Positions 54,289-64,000 of a DNA stretch of 64,000 bases are shown here, one piece after another. Position 1 is the stretch's first letter. The number at the start of each line of letters is the position of its first letter. The notes below the pieces were generated by a model that had not been told where the DNA came from, made no database searches, and worked only from the letters and a program-made list of their open reading frames with translations. Source of the stretch: Yponomeuta sedellus (Eukaryota > Arthropoda > Insecta > Lepidoptera > Yponomeutidae). The DNA is taken from contig OW203729.1 of the NCBI GenBank assembly GCA_934045075.1, positions 11,916,611 through 11,980,610 of the forward strand. The letters run 5' to 3'. The translations under genes were made by a program, and so were the position numbers.

Positions 54289-54921
54289 AACTATATCATG
54301 GTCTGTAATGGATGAGTTACAAACTATAGTCTCCAGATGGAGTTTCGTTTTGGCAAATATGTGGTCCAGACATGTTTTTTTAATTTATAACCATTTTGTC
54401 TGGCTCTGTTTCTAGCTTCACGAAAAAGCTGCCGGTTCGGTTTGGTTAGTCTTTCATTTACGTAGGTATATCTTAAAGTGAGTTCCAGAGAAACCGAGAT
54501 CCTCTGAATTGATATTTTTCCTTAGTCTCGCTGCGTTCATAAATTCATTACGTTTTGCAAATCGTTGGAAACGTACCACCACCACCCGTGGGTTAGAAGA
54601 TTCGACAGGATTTTTCTGTTTTATTCCAGCACGGTAGACAGTCCAGGTCGTATTCCAAGTTGATCGAAACCCCAGTCAGTTCAGCTGTTAGTGATAAGAG
54701 GTGGTGGAGGTTTTCAGTATCGCGCTCGGGGATACCAGCTATTTCAATTTCGTTACGAAGGCAGGATTGTTCTTGGGTATTTAATTGTTCCTGGAGTTAT
54801 TTTAATCAAATAATTTTTGCCTTTGACCGAAACTTGAACTTAAATAAAAATATGTTGCGGTACATATGTAGTTTTAGCTGTTTTCAGTGGCACATAAAGT
54901 ACTTTTGACCTGTAAAGAGTT

Positions 54922-55232
54922 CAGAGTGCTTAGTGCGAGTTTGACAGATCCAATCGAATAACTTTACTACCGCGTTAATCGAGCATTGAGTAGTGAGTAT
55001 GAGTAAGTTAACCGTTCAAAATGGCAAAACGCTGTCACAGTACAACTCGCACTCGCGTTTATTCGTGTTTTGGCTAGTAAACGTGTTCACTTCTCAACTT
55101 AAACCATTACAACTCGCACTCAGCAATTTTAATTTCCATACTTGTCGCTAGGTGGCGCTTCCTCGATGCCATAGAAATATGAGTTTACGTTAACGCGATC
55201 GAGTAGTTAAAAAACTCGCACTAAGCACTCTG
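54922..55232. mobile_element. MITE, 311 bp, with CTCF-like core
   Basis: Ends CAGAGTGCTTAGTGCGAGTT(T) are perfect inverses over 21 bp. Internal repeats of ACAACTCGCACTC occur at about 55042 and 55109. AGGTGGCGCT lies at 55150-55159. No clear TSD. Confidence 0.8.
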
Positions 55233-56048
55233 ACAATTATGATTGCGTCAATAGATAATTAAACACTGCAAAATATTTTCACGGCCTTACTGACACGGAA
55301 TGACAACTACCGAACATTGTTACGCAAATTATCAATAACCTTCACACCACATTCTGCCTTGATTCTTTGTCAAACTGCGCAGAATATGAGATTGTGTTAC
55401 AAGTATTTCTTCTTCCTGTAGGCAACGGAATATGAGCATGAATTTTGTATCGACCTCGATCCAAGGACATCAGCTGCGTGGGGCGTATTTCAGGTCCGGT
55501 GAAACCTAAGTGAGTCTAGAAGACTCATCAATATAAAGAACTTTTATTACGAGATCGTCTTTTCCTTAGCGCAGGGTGGCTTATTGGCTCGGGGAAAGTG
55601 ATTATGTTCTACAGAAGTTATGTATTATTAATTTATTCGTTATTGCAAAAAACTATTTTAGCTGTGCTCATAGCACAGGGTATTCTAGTTTGCTAATATG
55701 GCAAGTGACTGTTTAAGGTATTTATTTGCAATTTGTAAACAACGTCAATTGTGATCAATTACTCTTGGATGCTCTACAACAGGTATCAACAAGTAGTATG
55801 GGAAAGTTATATAGAGTTCAAGCCGTGACCTATAGTCAGCTTATTAAGCAGTCTACTATTGCCTTGGGCAAAGTCTACTATCATATAATTGTGATTATAT
55901 AGAAGTGGTACAATAACTATGATACGTACTACATCAATGTACCTTCCAGAGAAGACGTATGTTTATGGATTTGTCTCTACTTATTTAGTAGGTTGTAGAT
56001 ATAGTGATAAACGACCTATAAATAAAAACGAACGACGACCCATTGTCG
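55233..56048. other. Intergenic; SINE-C tail fragment
   Basis: CATAGCACAGGGTATTCTAGTTTG at 55668-55691 is the 3' part of the group C SINE. Otherwise nothing is recognised. Confidence 0.4.
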
Positions 56049-56083
56049 GGCATACACGAGAGAGAGAAAGAGAGAGAGAGGGA
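56049..56083. repeat. (GA)n short simple repeat
   Basis: ACGAGAGAGAGAAAGAGAGA-type purine run. Confidence 0.85.
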
Positions 56084-56129
56084 CACTATGAAAGCTTATT
56101 CATATGGATGCCCGCCGTGGATTGCCAAA

Positions 56130-56335
56130 GCGCCAAAGTGTAGGAACACCTCAGGCACGCGTTTCCTCGCGATGTTTTCTTTTACTTCTGACTGATACTG
56201 CTGACTGCTGCTGGTATTGCTACTAATTTGCAAATGAATGTACGTAACGCAGGAACAAAGTCATTGTGCCAGGACTCGAACTAGCGACCTCTCGGACGAG
56301 TGGCGTTCTGTACATACGCTACCATCGCGACGTAC
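56130..56335 (-). mobile_element. tRNA-headed SINE (group B), degraded
   Basis: AACACCTCAGGCACGCGTTT, CTCGCGATGTTTTCTTTTAC, GCTACTAATTTGCAAATGAA, CAAAGTCATTGTGCCAGGAC and a degraded head TCGAACTAGCGACCTCTCGG...CGCTACCATCGCGA. Confidence 0.65.
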
Positions 56336-57185
56336 CTATTTAATGTTCACAATAAAAGTCCAACGTAACATCCAAGTGCTCGTTCCCATGTTGATGTTTA
56401 TAGACGCAGTTTACATAACAGCCAGTGGCGGTGCAGGGGAATATTTGTTAAACAATGTTATACAACTCCGGCAGAACAATGGGGACGGGGTCCTCGTTAG
56501 CACAACATACAACGATTAATATGATTGACTCGTGTATCGATCGGCCTCACGCTGCTGTCATGAAGTATAATATGTTAAATGTATGACAAACATTTTTTTT
56601 GTTTTATCAATTTCCATCTTACCACACTTACACCCAGCACCTGGACTTAAATGGGTATAATTGAAACGATTAGCAAAAAAAATTAAAATTAGTTTTAATC
56701 AGGAATTTTTTCCCAGAGTACATTGCATATTTCCACATTATTTTGTGATGTCCTTTCCTGGTTACCACAGCACAGGGCATCCTAGTTTAGGACCAGGACC
56801 AGTTATTGTGATGTCTAAAAGTTTTGTTTTTCAATATTATTAGCAGCATTATGTATTGAAATTAAATGAAAAGAAAAAAAAACTGCTAAGTTTAGGTGCT
56901 CATTTAATTTAATTGTTACCGGGGGCAAAGACTAAGCTCACTAAACTTAGTTTGTTTGGTTGATGAGTTGTTGCTCATTAATGTATGTATATTCTGCTGA
57001 ATCTTTTTCCAATTTTTTTATGCGAAGGACTTTTTTTGCTAATTTTTTGTTATTATTTATGCACGTTTCCGTAACTTATATCGGTACTGATAATTTATTG
57101 CTGTTTTTACTTTTTACTGATAACTTTGATTTTTAGTCTTGTCCTTTTTTACTATTGTTATTGATAGCTCCACTTCAGTTTTTTT
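56336..57185. other. Intergenic; SINE-C fragment
   Basis: TTTCCTGGTTACCACAGCAC(AGGGCATCCTAGTTTAGG) at about 56753-56790 is a SINE-C 3' piece. No gene seen. Confidence 0.4.
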
Positions 57186-57189
57186 GTTA

Positions 57190-57268
57190 CGATATCTTTC
57201 AGAATCATGGTTGTAATATTTTTCTGGCTGTGCAATAAAGTGTTCTCTATCTATCTATCTTTTTGTTG
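57190..57268 (+). mobile_element. LINE 3' end
   Basis: AATCATGGTTGTAATATTTT, TCTGGCTGTGCAATAAAGTG, TTCTCTATCTATCTATC. Third copy of the module at 23290 and 29608, with the clearest TCTA tail. Confidence 0.7.
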
Positions 57269-60200
57269 ATTTTTGGTTATTGAAAACGTTTTTTTGTTAA
57301 TTTGTCTAACGAATCTAACGAGTTACGAATTTTTAAAATAACAAATCAAATCAAATCAAACAAATTATCAGTAAAAAGTATAACAAGCAAAAATTTAGCA
57401 GTACGGACAGTACCTATTTAATAAGTAACCGAAACTGATAACTTTGCAAATTTTTGTTGCTGATCAAATACTTATTTTGTTCATCGTTTAATTAATTCCC
57501 AATACAAATTATTAACAAGTTGAATCGGATGATAAAGTGGTGATCACTTATTACAGCCCTTAGTACAGACAGTACAGTGGTTGTCTAGTCTCAGTCTACT
57601 AACACCAAATCACGAAATATTTTATAGATAAAAATGTCCATCTGGAATCCGCGTAAACTGCTAGTGTTAAAAGGAGACAGCAGGTTGAGTCAGAACCTAC
57701 AGTCACTTGAAGAGGATGTTCCGTCATAGTGATGATAAATGCAGGCGTCTGGCGCCCGATGAGTCAGCCCAGCTTACTAGTCAGTTGTTCTATAAATTAA
57801 TAGAGCGCATGACTGATTCGCAATTAATGGACTATCTACATTACATCGGTCCGGGGACGTGCAGACTCAACGATAAAATCTAAAATAAACCTTAAATACG
57901 TTTGAGTTAGAGACTACAATAATAACCTAAAACAGTTCGGCCACGTGCGGCCACGTGATGTTTCGAAATTCGAAAATACAATATTCTGTATTCATCACGG
58001 GCGAAAGAGTCTCCAGTTAAACTAGTATTGGGCGGTACACCTCGCCAGGCAGGAATACGGCAGGTGAACCAGGGTATTCACAGAGTGGTGGCCGAAAACA
58101 TGACGACGGTGAGTGGGCAGACCTGCAGCCCGATGGTCGCGCGATATTGTTGAGTCGGCGGAGTGTCTGTGGATGCGGGTGGCAAGGTACCGTGAGAGAT
58201 GGCAGGAAAGGTGGGAAAAGCCAGCCACCCAGCGGTGAGTGATGGTGATGATATTCATCAGTTAACTAAAGAAGCGTATAAGTATTTACATATGGGTCTA
58301 TTTGAGTCCTGCTTCTATTCCAGAATTCGAAAGGAAATATAAATCACGTTTAATGTAAGCAGTCCGAAAAAACTATGACGTCAGCCGTAGAGGCAGCGGG
58401 CGGGGGAGGGGCGGGTGTAGCCAATTTCGTTCGTCGTCTAACATTTTTTCGCACACACAAGGTCGAGGCCGAATCGTTTGACTTCCTAGCTAGATCGACA
58501 CACCACACGGCCTCGCGACAGCAGGCACAGACTAAGTTTCATCTAGAAATACCAATGAGGCAAAACTCACACGTTTAGTCGGGTGCAGGCCGTTTCTTTA
58601 ATGGCACAGATTATACCTTACTACATAAAATAGAAAATAGCGTTACCTAAATAGAAATAGAAATGTGCGACCTGAGATTCTTCAGCTACTGGCGGCTTCC
58701 GAATTGAGAATTACACCAAGTCAGTACCTGCTCCAGTACTTGTCTGTCTCGTTCTTTTTTTAGAAATCTGAAGAGAGCTATTTGTAGCTCTAGCCTTGTA
58801 GTTGAACCCTGTAAGGATGTCCCGCATTCCGTTCCGAAATGTCATTTCTTGTTGTTTCAGTTCTCTCTAAGACTCGTTCATGTTAGGTAGTAAATAACCT
58901 TCAGAACTGGAACTGAGCTGAACACTGAACAGTAGCTCGTATAAGGTGTATGTACTCGTAAAAAATATATTTAGTCTAATAATATTTTAAGACCACGTAA
59001 TTTGACGAGACCATAAAATTTGTCATTTTAAAGGTTCATTACATTTTTTTCAGATAAGATAACAATTTATTCGTAAAAATGTACACAACAAATGGATTTA
59101 ACATAGTTAAGAGTAAAAACGTAAGAGCTTTAATTACGATAACAAAATAAATTGGAACCCAAGTACCTTAGAATGCAACATAATATCAGATATTAGATAT
59201 CTAGTCAATTGTGGAAGCAACCGCATAGATGTAAATAAAGTTTTAGAACTTGAAATACCGTACAAATAGTAACATAGAAGCAGTCAAATAACATATCAGA
59301 CAAGTCAAATGCCTGTTGTTCATAGGTAATCGTATCTTCCTATTCGGAAAATAACGTAACGGTCACGTCATTGTGTAAATACACGTCCATTACCGATCAA
59401 TAGAAAGTTCTTGCATACAATGGCAATTTAATTAACATTTGCATATTATAATTGAGTTCGGCGTAAGTCACGTCTATCTATCACATCACGTAGCACTCCG
59501 TATCTACGCACGAACGTTTCGCGAACTATCCGCATAAAAATATCCAGGGTCAGGCTCAAGGTTGTAGCTTTTCTGATTAGGACTACCTACCTACTGTCGA
59601 TAAGGTGGTGAGCCTGTTACGCCAAAAGCGATCGTACGACGTGCGTACAGGGCTCAAAGTAATTAAATGCAAACAAATAAAGAACAATAACCGTTTTAGT
59701 GCTTACATTTTGTTGCTTATTCAAGGTTATAGATATGCTAGGTATTATGATGATGAAACATCGAATGTAGAGTCGTAATTTTTTCCTAAAAGTAATAGTA
59801 TACAATGTATGATACTTATAGCAGTCCTTATAGATAAAATAGAAGAGCCCTGTCTCGAATGATATTATGCAGTTCATTGTCTTTTGCAGTAGAATGGATT
59901 GAAGGGTCGCCACCGCTAGACCAGCTAGGCAGTCGGCGGCGCCCCGGCGAGGCGGCGGCGCGGGGCGCGGGGGGAGGGGGGCGGCGACCTTGCTCGTTGA
60001 CATTGGTGCTCGCGGTCGCTTCCTGATATCTCGATACTCCTCGACACTCGCGACCGGCATTAATCATTATTGGAACAAAGAATGTCCACGCGCTGTAATT
60101 GTAATTAGCGCGAATCGGCCTTCGCTCGGGCGGGCATTATCTCGTCGCAGCGGCCACGACATAAACCTTATTCACAATGGACGCAAACAGGAACCCTTTA

Positions 60201-62925
60201 TTGATTGAACTTGTCGTGTTCCCGTGTTTTCCGGGTTACTGTAGCTACAAGGGTAACCGCAGACGTCTAGGTCACTACTCAGACCTGGTCAAACAGGATG
60301 CTGATACATCGAATATGAAAAAATATATTCTGAATGAAATAGTACTTAGTTACATGGATACAATCGACAGCAGGAAATTCTTTATATTTTGTTGCAAAGT
60401 CGCATGCACGTAACGTAAGTGAGAAGAGTGTAATTAATAAAACAATTTGCTAAGCACGACTTTATGTCATTTCCAAAGTTTACGAATTTCACTCAGAATT
60501 TAGATGAACATCCAACGGGTCCATTAAGTCCAGGGTATAGTATAGTAGTGTAGTGACATAACATTATCCAGCGCATTACATCCTTACTTACACCAATGTG
60601 CCATTAAGTAGTCTCAACAATTTGATACCTTTAAAGGTGAGTCGGCGCGGGTGCAGCCAGCGCAAGCGCAACCTTGGCTGCGCCGGCGCCGTCACGCGGT
60701 ATTTTTGCGCTCCTGTTAACGCGGAAGACTATTTCAAGAGTCAAGGTCGCCGCGGCCGTCATGCGCGCGGGCTGCGATCGGTGACTTATCGGGTAACGGT
60801 AACCTGATGCTGCTAGTCGCTTAATTGCGCACAATTACTTGGCTATTAGATATATTTTCCGCTTGTACCGCTGTCGAATAGTTAATACTTACAAGTGTAG
60901 AAAGAGGTTGACATCGTACGTTTCGGTGCAATGTATCACTCGAGGCAGGCCTGGTGTTTAAGTGCGGAGATGGACTTGTAACATTTCTGTGCAATGCTTA
61001 ATTTGAAGTAATCTTTGTACTTGGTACGTTTACTTAAAACTAAATTGTTGTTGTTCTGACTGTAGCACACTTAAGGCTTTGTTAAAACAGAAACTCGAGT
61101 GGTATATGAAATACCTACTTGTATCGTTCGAGAGTCTTACCTCGCCGCAGTGCAATCAACGCTATGATACTATGTACTGTGACACTGTGAATGTGATGGC
61201 AGTTATGGGAAGTAAATATCTAATGAAAACACACTACACCGAAATTTTATACGTTAGAGGTCACTTTTCACCACAAGCCTACATTTTGTACGTAGCCATA
61301 TCAGTATGCCTACCATACAATGTCCCACTGCCGGACAAAGCCTTACCAATACTAACGAGGATTATACTTACGACTGTAGCTTATAACTAGAACCGCGTAA
61401 ATATAAAAAGTTCTTATTTCAAACTTTTACTAACTAAATATATAACATTTATAAAGTTACAAGTTTATTTGTTCTGTGATTATGTACTACGACTACAGTA
61501 AGCAAAAGCTAGTAGTCTCTCTAACACGCCAAGCAATGCAGACAAGCAATCTTCGAACTTCATTCGTTGGTTGGTATGTAGATACTAATAAAAATATTAT
61601 AATAATGTTGTGAATAACAAAAGGGGCGTCAATGCCGTCACTGATGTCTTTGAGCGAGGACCCTACTTATTGATATTGTAGTGTGGTGTGCGTAGTCTGC
61701 TGACCTCAACCCGCGCTGCGCCCGCGGCGGCGCGGCGGCGGCTGCGCGAAGGCAACCTATAGTGATGTTAATAGACAGGAAGCAAGCTCAATGTCAGAAG
61801 CTGCCGACACTCACATATTTTCACCTTGCAGATTTTTTCAGCTCACCCATTTTGCATCACAACAGCATTGTGATTTAAATAAATATGTCTTGTAATTCGC
61901 GACTGAAAACACCTCTACACTTAAAGGAATGGATACCACGTGAAGTTTGTAATGTAACATGAAAAAACACTTTTGCATTACTCATATAGTCTGAAAGTCG
62001 GATCCTGCTCGGGACTAAATAACTTTCTCTCATGCCCACTTTCTGCTAACGATGTACTATTTTGGGTTCCGCATCCGAAAGAATCTTATTACTAAGCTTT
62101 TGACTTCTTTACGTGTCGTCCCTCTGTATGACCTTTGTAGGGCTTTATCTCTTGAACCGTATTAGGTAGCTACGGGTTAAATAAAGCACAAAAATTGTGA
62201 CAAGGGTTCCCATTATTTTGTAGTCGGATGGGAAGTATGTTTATTACAGGGGGATTTGTTTGAGACTTTAAGTGCTTTTAAATGGGTCTGATTTATTTAT
62301 TAAAAATATATTATAATCTGGAAAAAATCGTGTAAAAACGATTAAACTAATCTAATAAACACTCGTTGGAAAAACACGAGAGTTCAGGTGCAGCTCAGTG
62401 CACTCTGTTATCCTTGAAAGGTTTTGCACGAGAGGTACATTGTTCTATAGCTGTCGTCGGGCCTTGAACTTTGCCAGCTCCGGTAAACATGTTTGCGCAG
62501 TGCGCACTCGTATTGCTACTTGCTACATGACGTCTCCTGGCAGCCGAGGCCGCGGCCGGCCCTTCGAGCTACTCGGCTAGCGCCTGTTTGCGTTTTTTTC
62601 CGCCATCTGCTACCACGTGGCAAGTAAAGGTCACTCATTGAACTAATCAAAGTCTTTCAGAAAACGCTCGCATGTTTACAGCAATTATTCAAGGTGGCGA
62701 TCATGTGGCTGTAAATTGAGCAACGAATTTGGAAAATTTCTGCGGTCTCTTGTTTCGATTGTTGTCACGTTTCGCTACTACGGCGCAATATTGGCGCGTG
62801 TTGCGCGTTAGTTTCAATATTGTTATGTTACTCACAAATAATAAATTTAAGTAAAGTAAATAAATTAACTTTACGTTTACTGGCTTCTACAAACTACAGG
62901 CTCATTATATACTCGTAGTAAGTAA
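57269..62925. other. Long intergenic stretch with GC-rich islands
   Basis: No convincing gene. GC-rich islands: 58375-58440, about 59925-60160, 60635-60785, 61695-61750, 62500-62580. The island at 59990-60170 contains GGAACAAAGAATG (Sox-like) and TGTAATTGTAATTAGCGCG (homeodomain-like). The one at 60635 contains TCAAGGTCG (FTZ-F1/ERR-like). Repeat traces: GTTGCAAAGTCGCATGCACG at 60392. Confidence 0.3.
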
Positions 62926-62930
62926 TTAGG

Positions 62931-62975
62931 TATAAAAGAGATTGCTGAAGTCACTCCCACAAGTCAGTCACAACA
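62931..62975 (+). promoter_or_regulatory. Candidate core promoter (TATAAAAG + CAAGTCAGTCA)
   Basis: TATAAAAG at 62931-62938 and TCAGT at 62964-62968, about 35 nt apart, slightly wider than usual. The layout resembles small secreted or cuticular gene promoters, but the first ATG downstream (63009) opens only a 32-codon frame that I do not recognise. Confidence 0.25.
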
Positions 62976-63323
62976 CCTATTTTTTAGCGAAACACTTAAC
63001 TGTCACTTATGGTTACAAAACTATTATTTATTAAAAACTATTATATAAGCATAATTTTTCATTTACTTTACTTCTATCCAGCTTTCTGCCGGAATTTAAT
63101 ACCGTAGGCCACAAAAAGAACCCTGAATGGGTATATTTATTTACTACTAGACAAAAGTAGGCAATTACAAATGTTAACAAAATCTGGGCAATATCAGATG
63201 GTGCTACTACTCGTATTCGCTACTGCACTTACTTAGTTTTCTTTCCACGCACATAAACGTATACAGGAACTTTATAGCTCTGCTAGTGATGCATAGAAAA
63301 TAAAGACCCATAGTTTCCAGTTC

Positions 63324-63416
63324 TGGCAGGAAGTGGCCATGAACAGGGAGGAGTGGAAGACAAAAGGGGAGGGCTTTGCCCAGCAGTGGGACACAATCGA
63401 GGCTACATAAAAAAAA
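63324..63416 (+). mobile_element. Very short LINE 3' insertion with 12-bp TSD
   Basis: AGTTTCCAGTTC repeats at 63312-63323 and 63417-63428. The insert encodes WQEVAMNREEWKTKGEGFAQ, QWDTIEAT and a stop, the last residues of a LINE ORF2, then an A8 tail. It is an extreme 5' truncation. Confidence 0.88.
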
Positions 63417-63428
63417 AGTTTCCAGTTC

Positions 63429-64000
63429 ACGTTTTCTAGCATACATTTGTTTCCATGACTGAATAGTATAAAGACTGAAGATACTTATATCTACCGCGCA
63501 AAGAAATTAAATGACAGAGAACATAATTGTCCTTAACTTTTCTTACATTATTGTTTTGTGTTGTGCCTAAAGACAACATTCCGGGAAAATGCGAATGATT
63601 TAAATACTTACTATTCGTTTTGTAGACTTAGTGAAATTCGATCGTTGTTGGCCGAAATTCAATTGGGATTGCTTAGGAAGAGCCGCCCGCGAGTGTATTA
63701 CGGTGATATTACGTAGTATTAATGTATTTATGAAGTACAGTCGACGACACCGCTCACGAAGGATGACACCCAGGTACAGCTTCTGCAAGGCTTGACAAGT
63801 GCCGGACTACACTTCATAGCGAGTTCTCGCTTTCGTTTGTCTATTAAAGATACGCCACATTAGACTACATAAAATACATACTAGGCCTACATAAAAATAA
63901 GTACGCGTCACGTGTAATTCCGGACAGACAGCTCAGTTCGGATTGGGGTGATTTTGGGATGGAAACGTAAGAGCAATTACTTTTTTTTATTATTTGCGAA
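63429..64000. other. Intergenic, nothing recognised
   Basis: No gene, repeat or structure I can support. Confidence 0.4.

Larger units (their letters stand above)
52016..54800 (-). mobile_element. Internally deleted non-LTR retrotransposon
   Basis: Reading 5' to 3' on the minus strand: ORF1 remnant at 54800-54390 (EQLNTQEQSCLRNEIEIAGI, then YLRTYVNERL-type NERLTKPN and FREARNRAR in shifted frames), an RRM-like ORF1 tail. This joins at about 54380 to the end of an AP-endonuclease (CLDHIFAKTKLHLETIVCNS, SITDHDIVMYSM). A linker follows (KRILKPWITPGLLRCMKHRD), then RT and C-terminal domain. The rest of ORF1 and most of the endonuclease are gone. The 3' end is AT-rich. Confidence 0.85.

Noticed and set aside
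58022..58258. Possible gag-like or LINE coding on either strand
   Set aside because: Fragments such as RYRERWQERWEKPATQR are suggestive of a LINE end, but there is no stop context, tail or TSD.
59617..60067. Minus-strand frames of 147 and 79 codons
   Set aside because: Pro/Arg/Ala-rich translation of a GC-rich island with no splice or family support.

Overview
The window is eukaryotic and AT-rich, and almost certainly comes from a moth or butterfly (Lepidoptera). That placement rests on its repeats: mariner debris, several tRNA-headed SINEs, a SINE with a 5S rRNA-like head, and LINE 3' ends of the 'TGTACAATAAAGAATATT' and 'GTGCAATAAAGNGTTCTCTATCTA' types that I recall from lepidopteran genomes. 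I could not search a database, so the order is inferred.

Only one cellular gene can be read with confidence. Eight plus-strand exons between 1474 and 13173 join in frame into the last 537 residues of Spb1/FTSJ3, the nucleolar pre-rRNA 2'-O-ribose methyltransferase. The FtsJ catalytic domain must lie upstream of base 1. All eight exon joins keep phase, and the C-terminal half matches the family closely. The introns are loaded with transposons: a SINE fills most of the 518-nt intron before exon 3 (counted within this window). The 3.7-kb intron after exon 4 holds a mariner transposase broken by two later insertions. One of those is a 1724-bp element with 13-bp inverted ends starting CACAGTG and a 5-bp target duplication, a Transib-like signature.

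From about 13.5 kb to the end I find no convincing cellular protein-coding gene. The region is intergenic DNA (or a very long intron) of decayed and nested mobile elements: eight 5S-headed SINE loci, at least four tRNA-SINE groups, LINE fragments on both strands, and MITEs with TA or TTAA targets. It also holds a small tRNA-Lys-primed LTR family (one non-coding element with an assembly gap in its 3' LTR, plus two solo LTRs). The largest LINE (about 52.0-54.8 kb, minus strand) keeps a 495-codon reverse transcriptase frame but has lost most of its endonuclease. Scattered GC-rich islands of 100-200 bp and two TATA/initiator arrangements are the only hints of regulatory DNA.

The most distinctive observations are the Transib-like insertion with a RAG-signal-like heptamer; a set of short-loop perfect hairpins that look like template-switch events; a fold-back SINE with a tRNA-like core and a clear 12-bp target duplication; and a 49-bp-TIR element nested in a 5S-SINE. 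I see no prokaryotic-style system, CRISPR array or operon.
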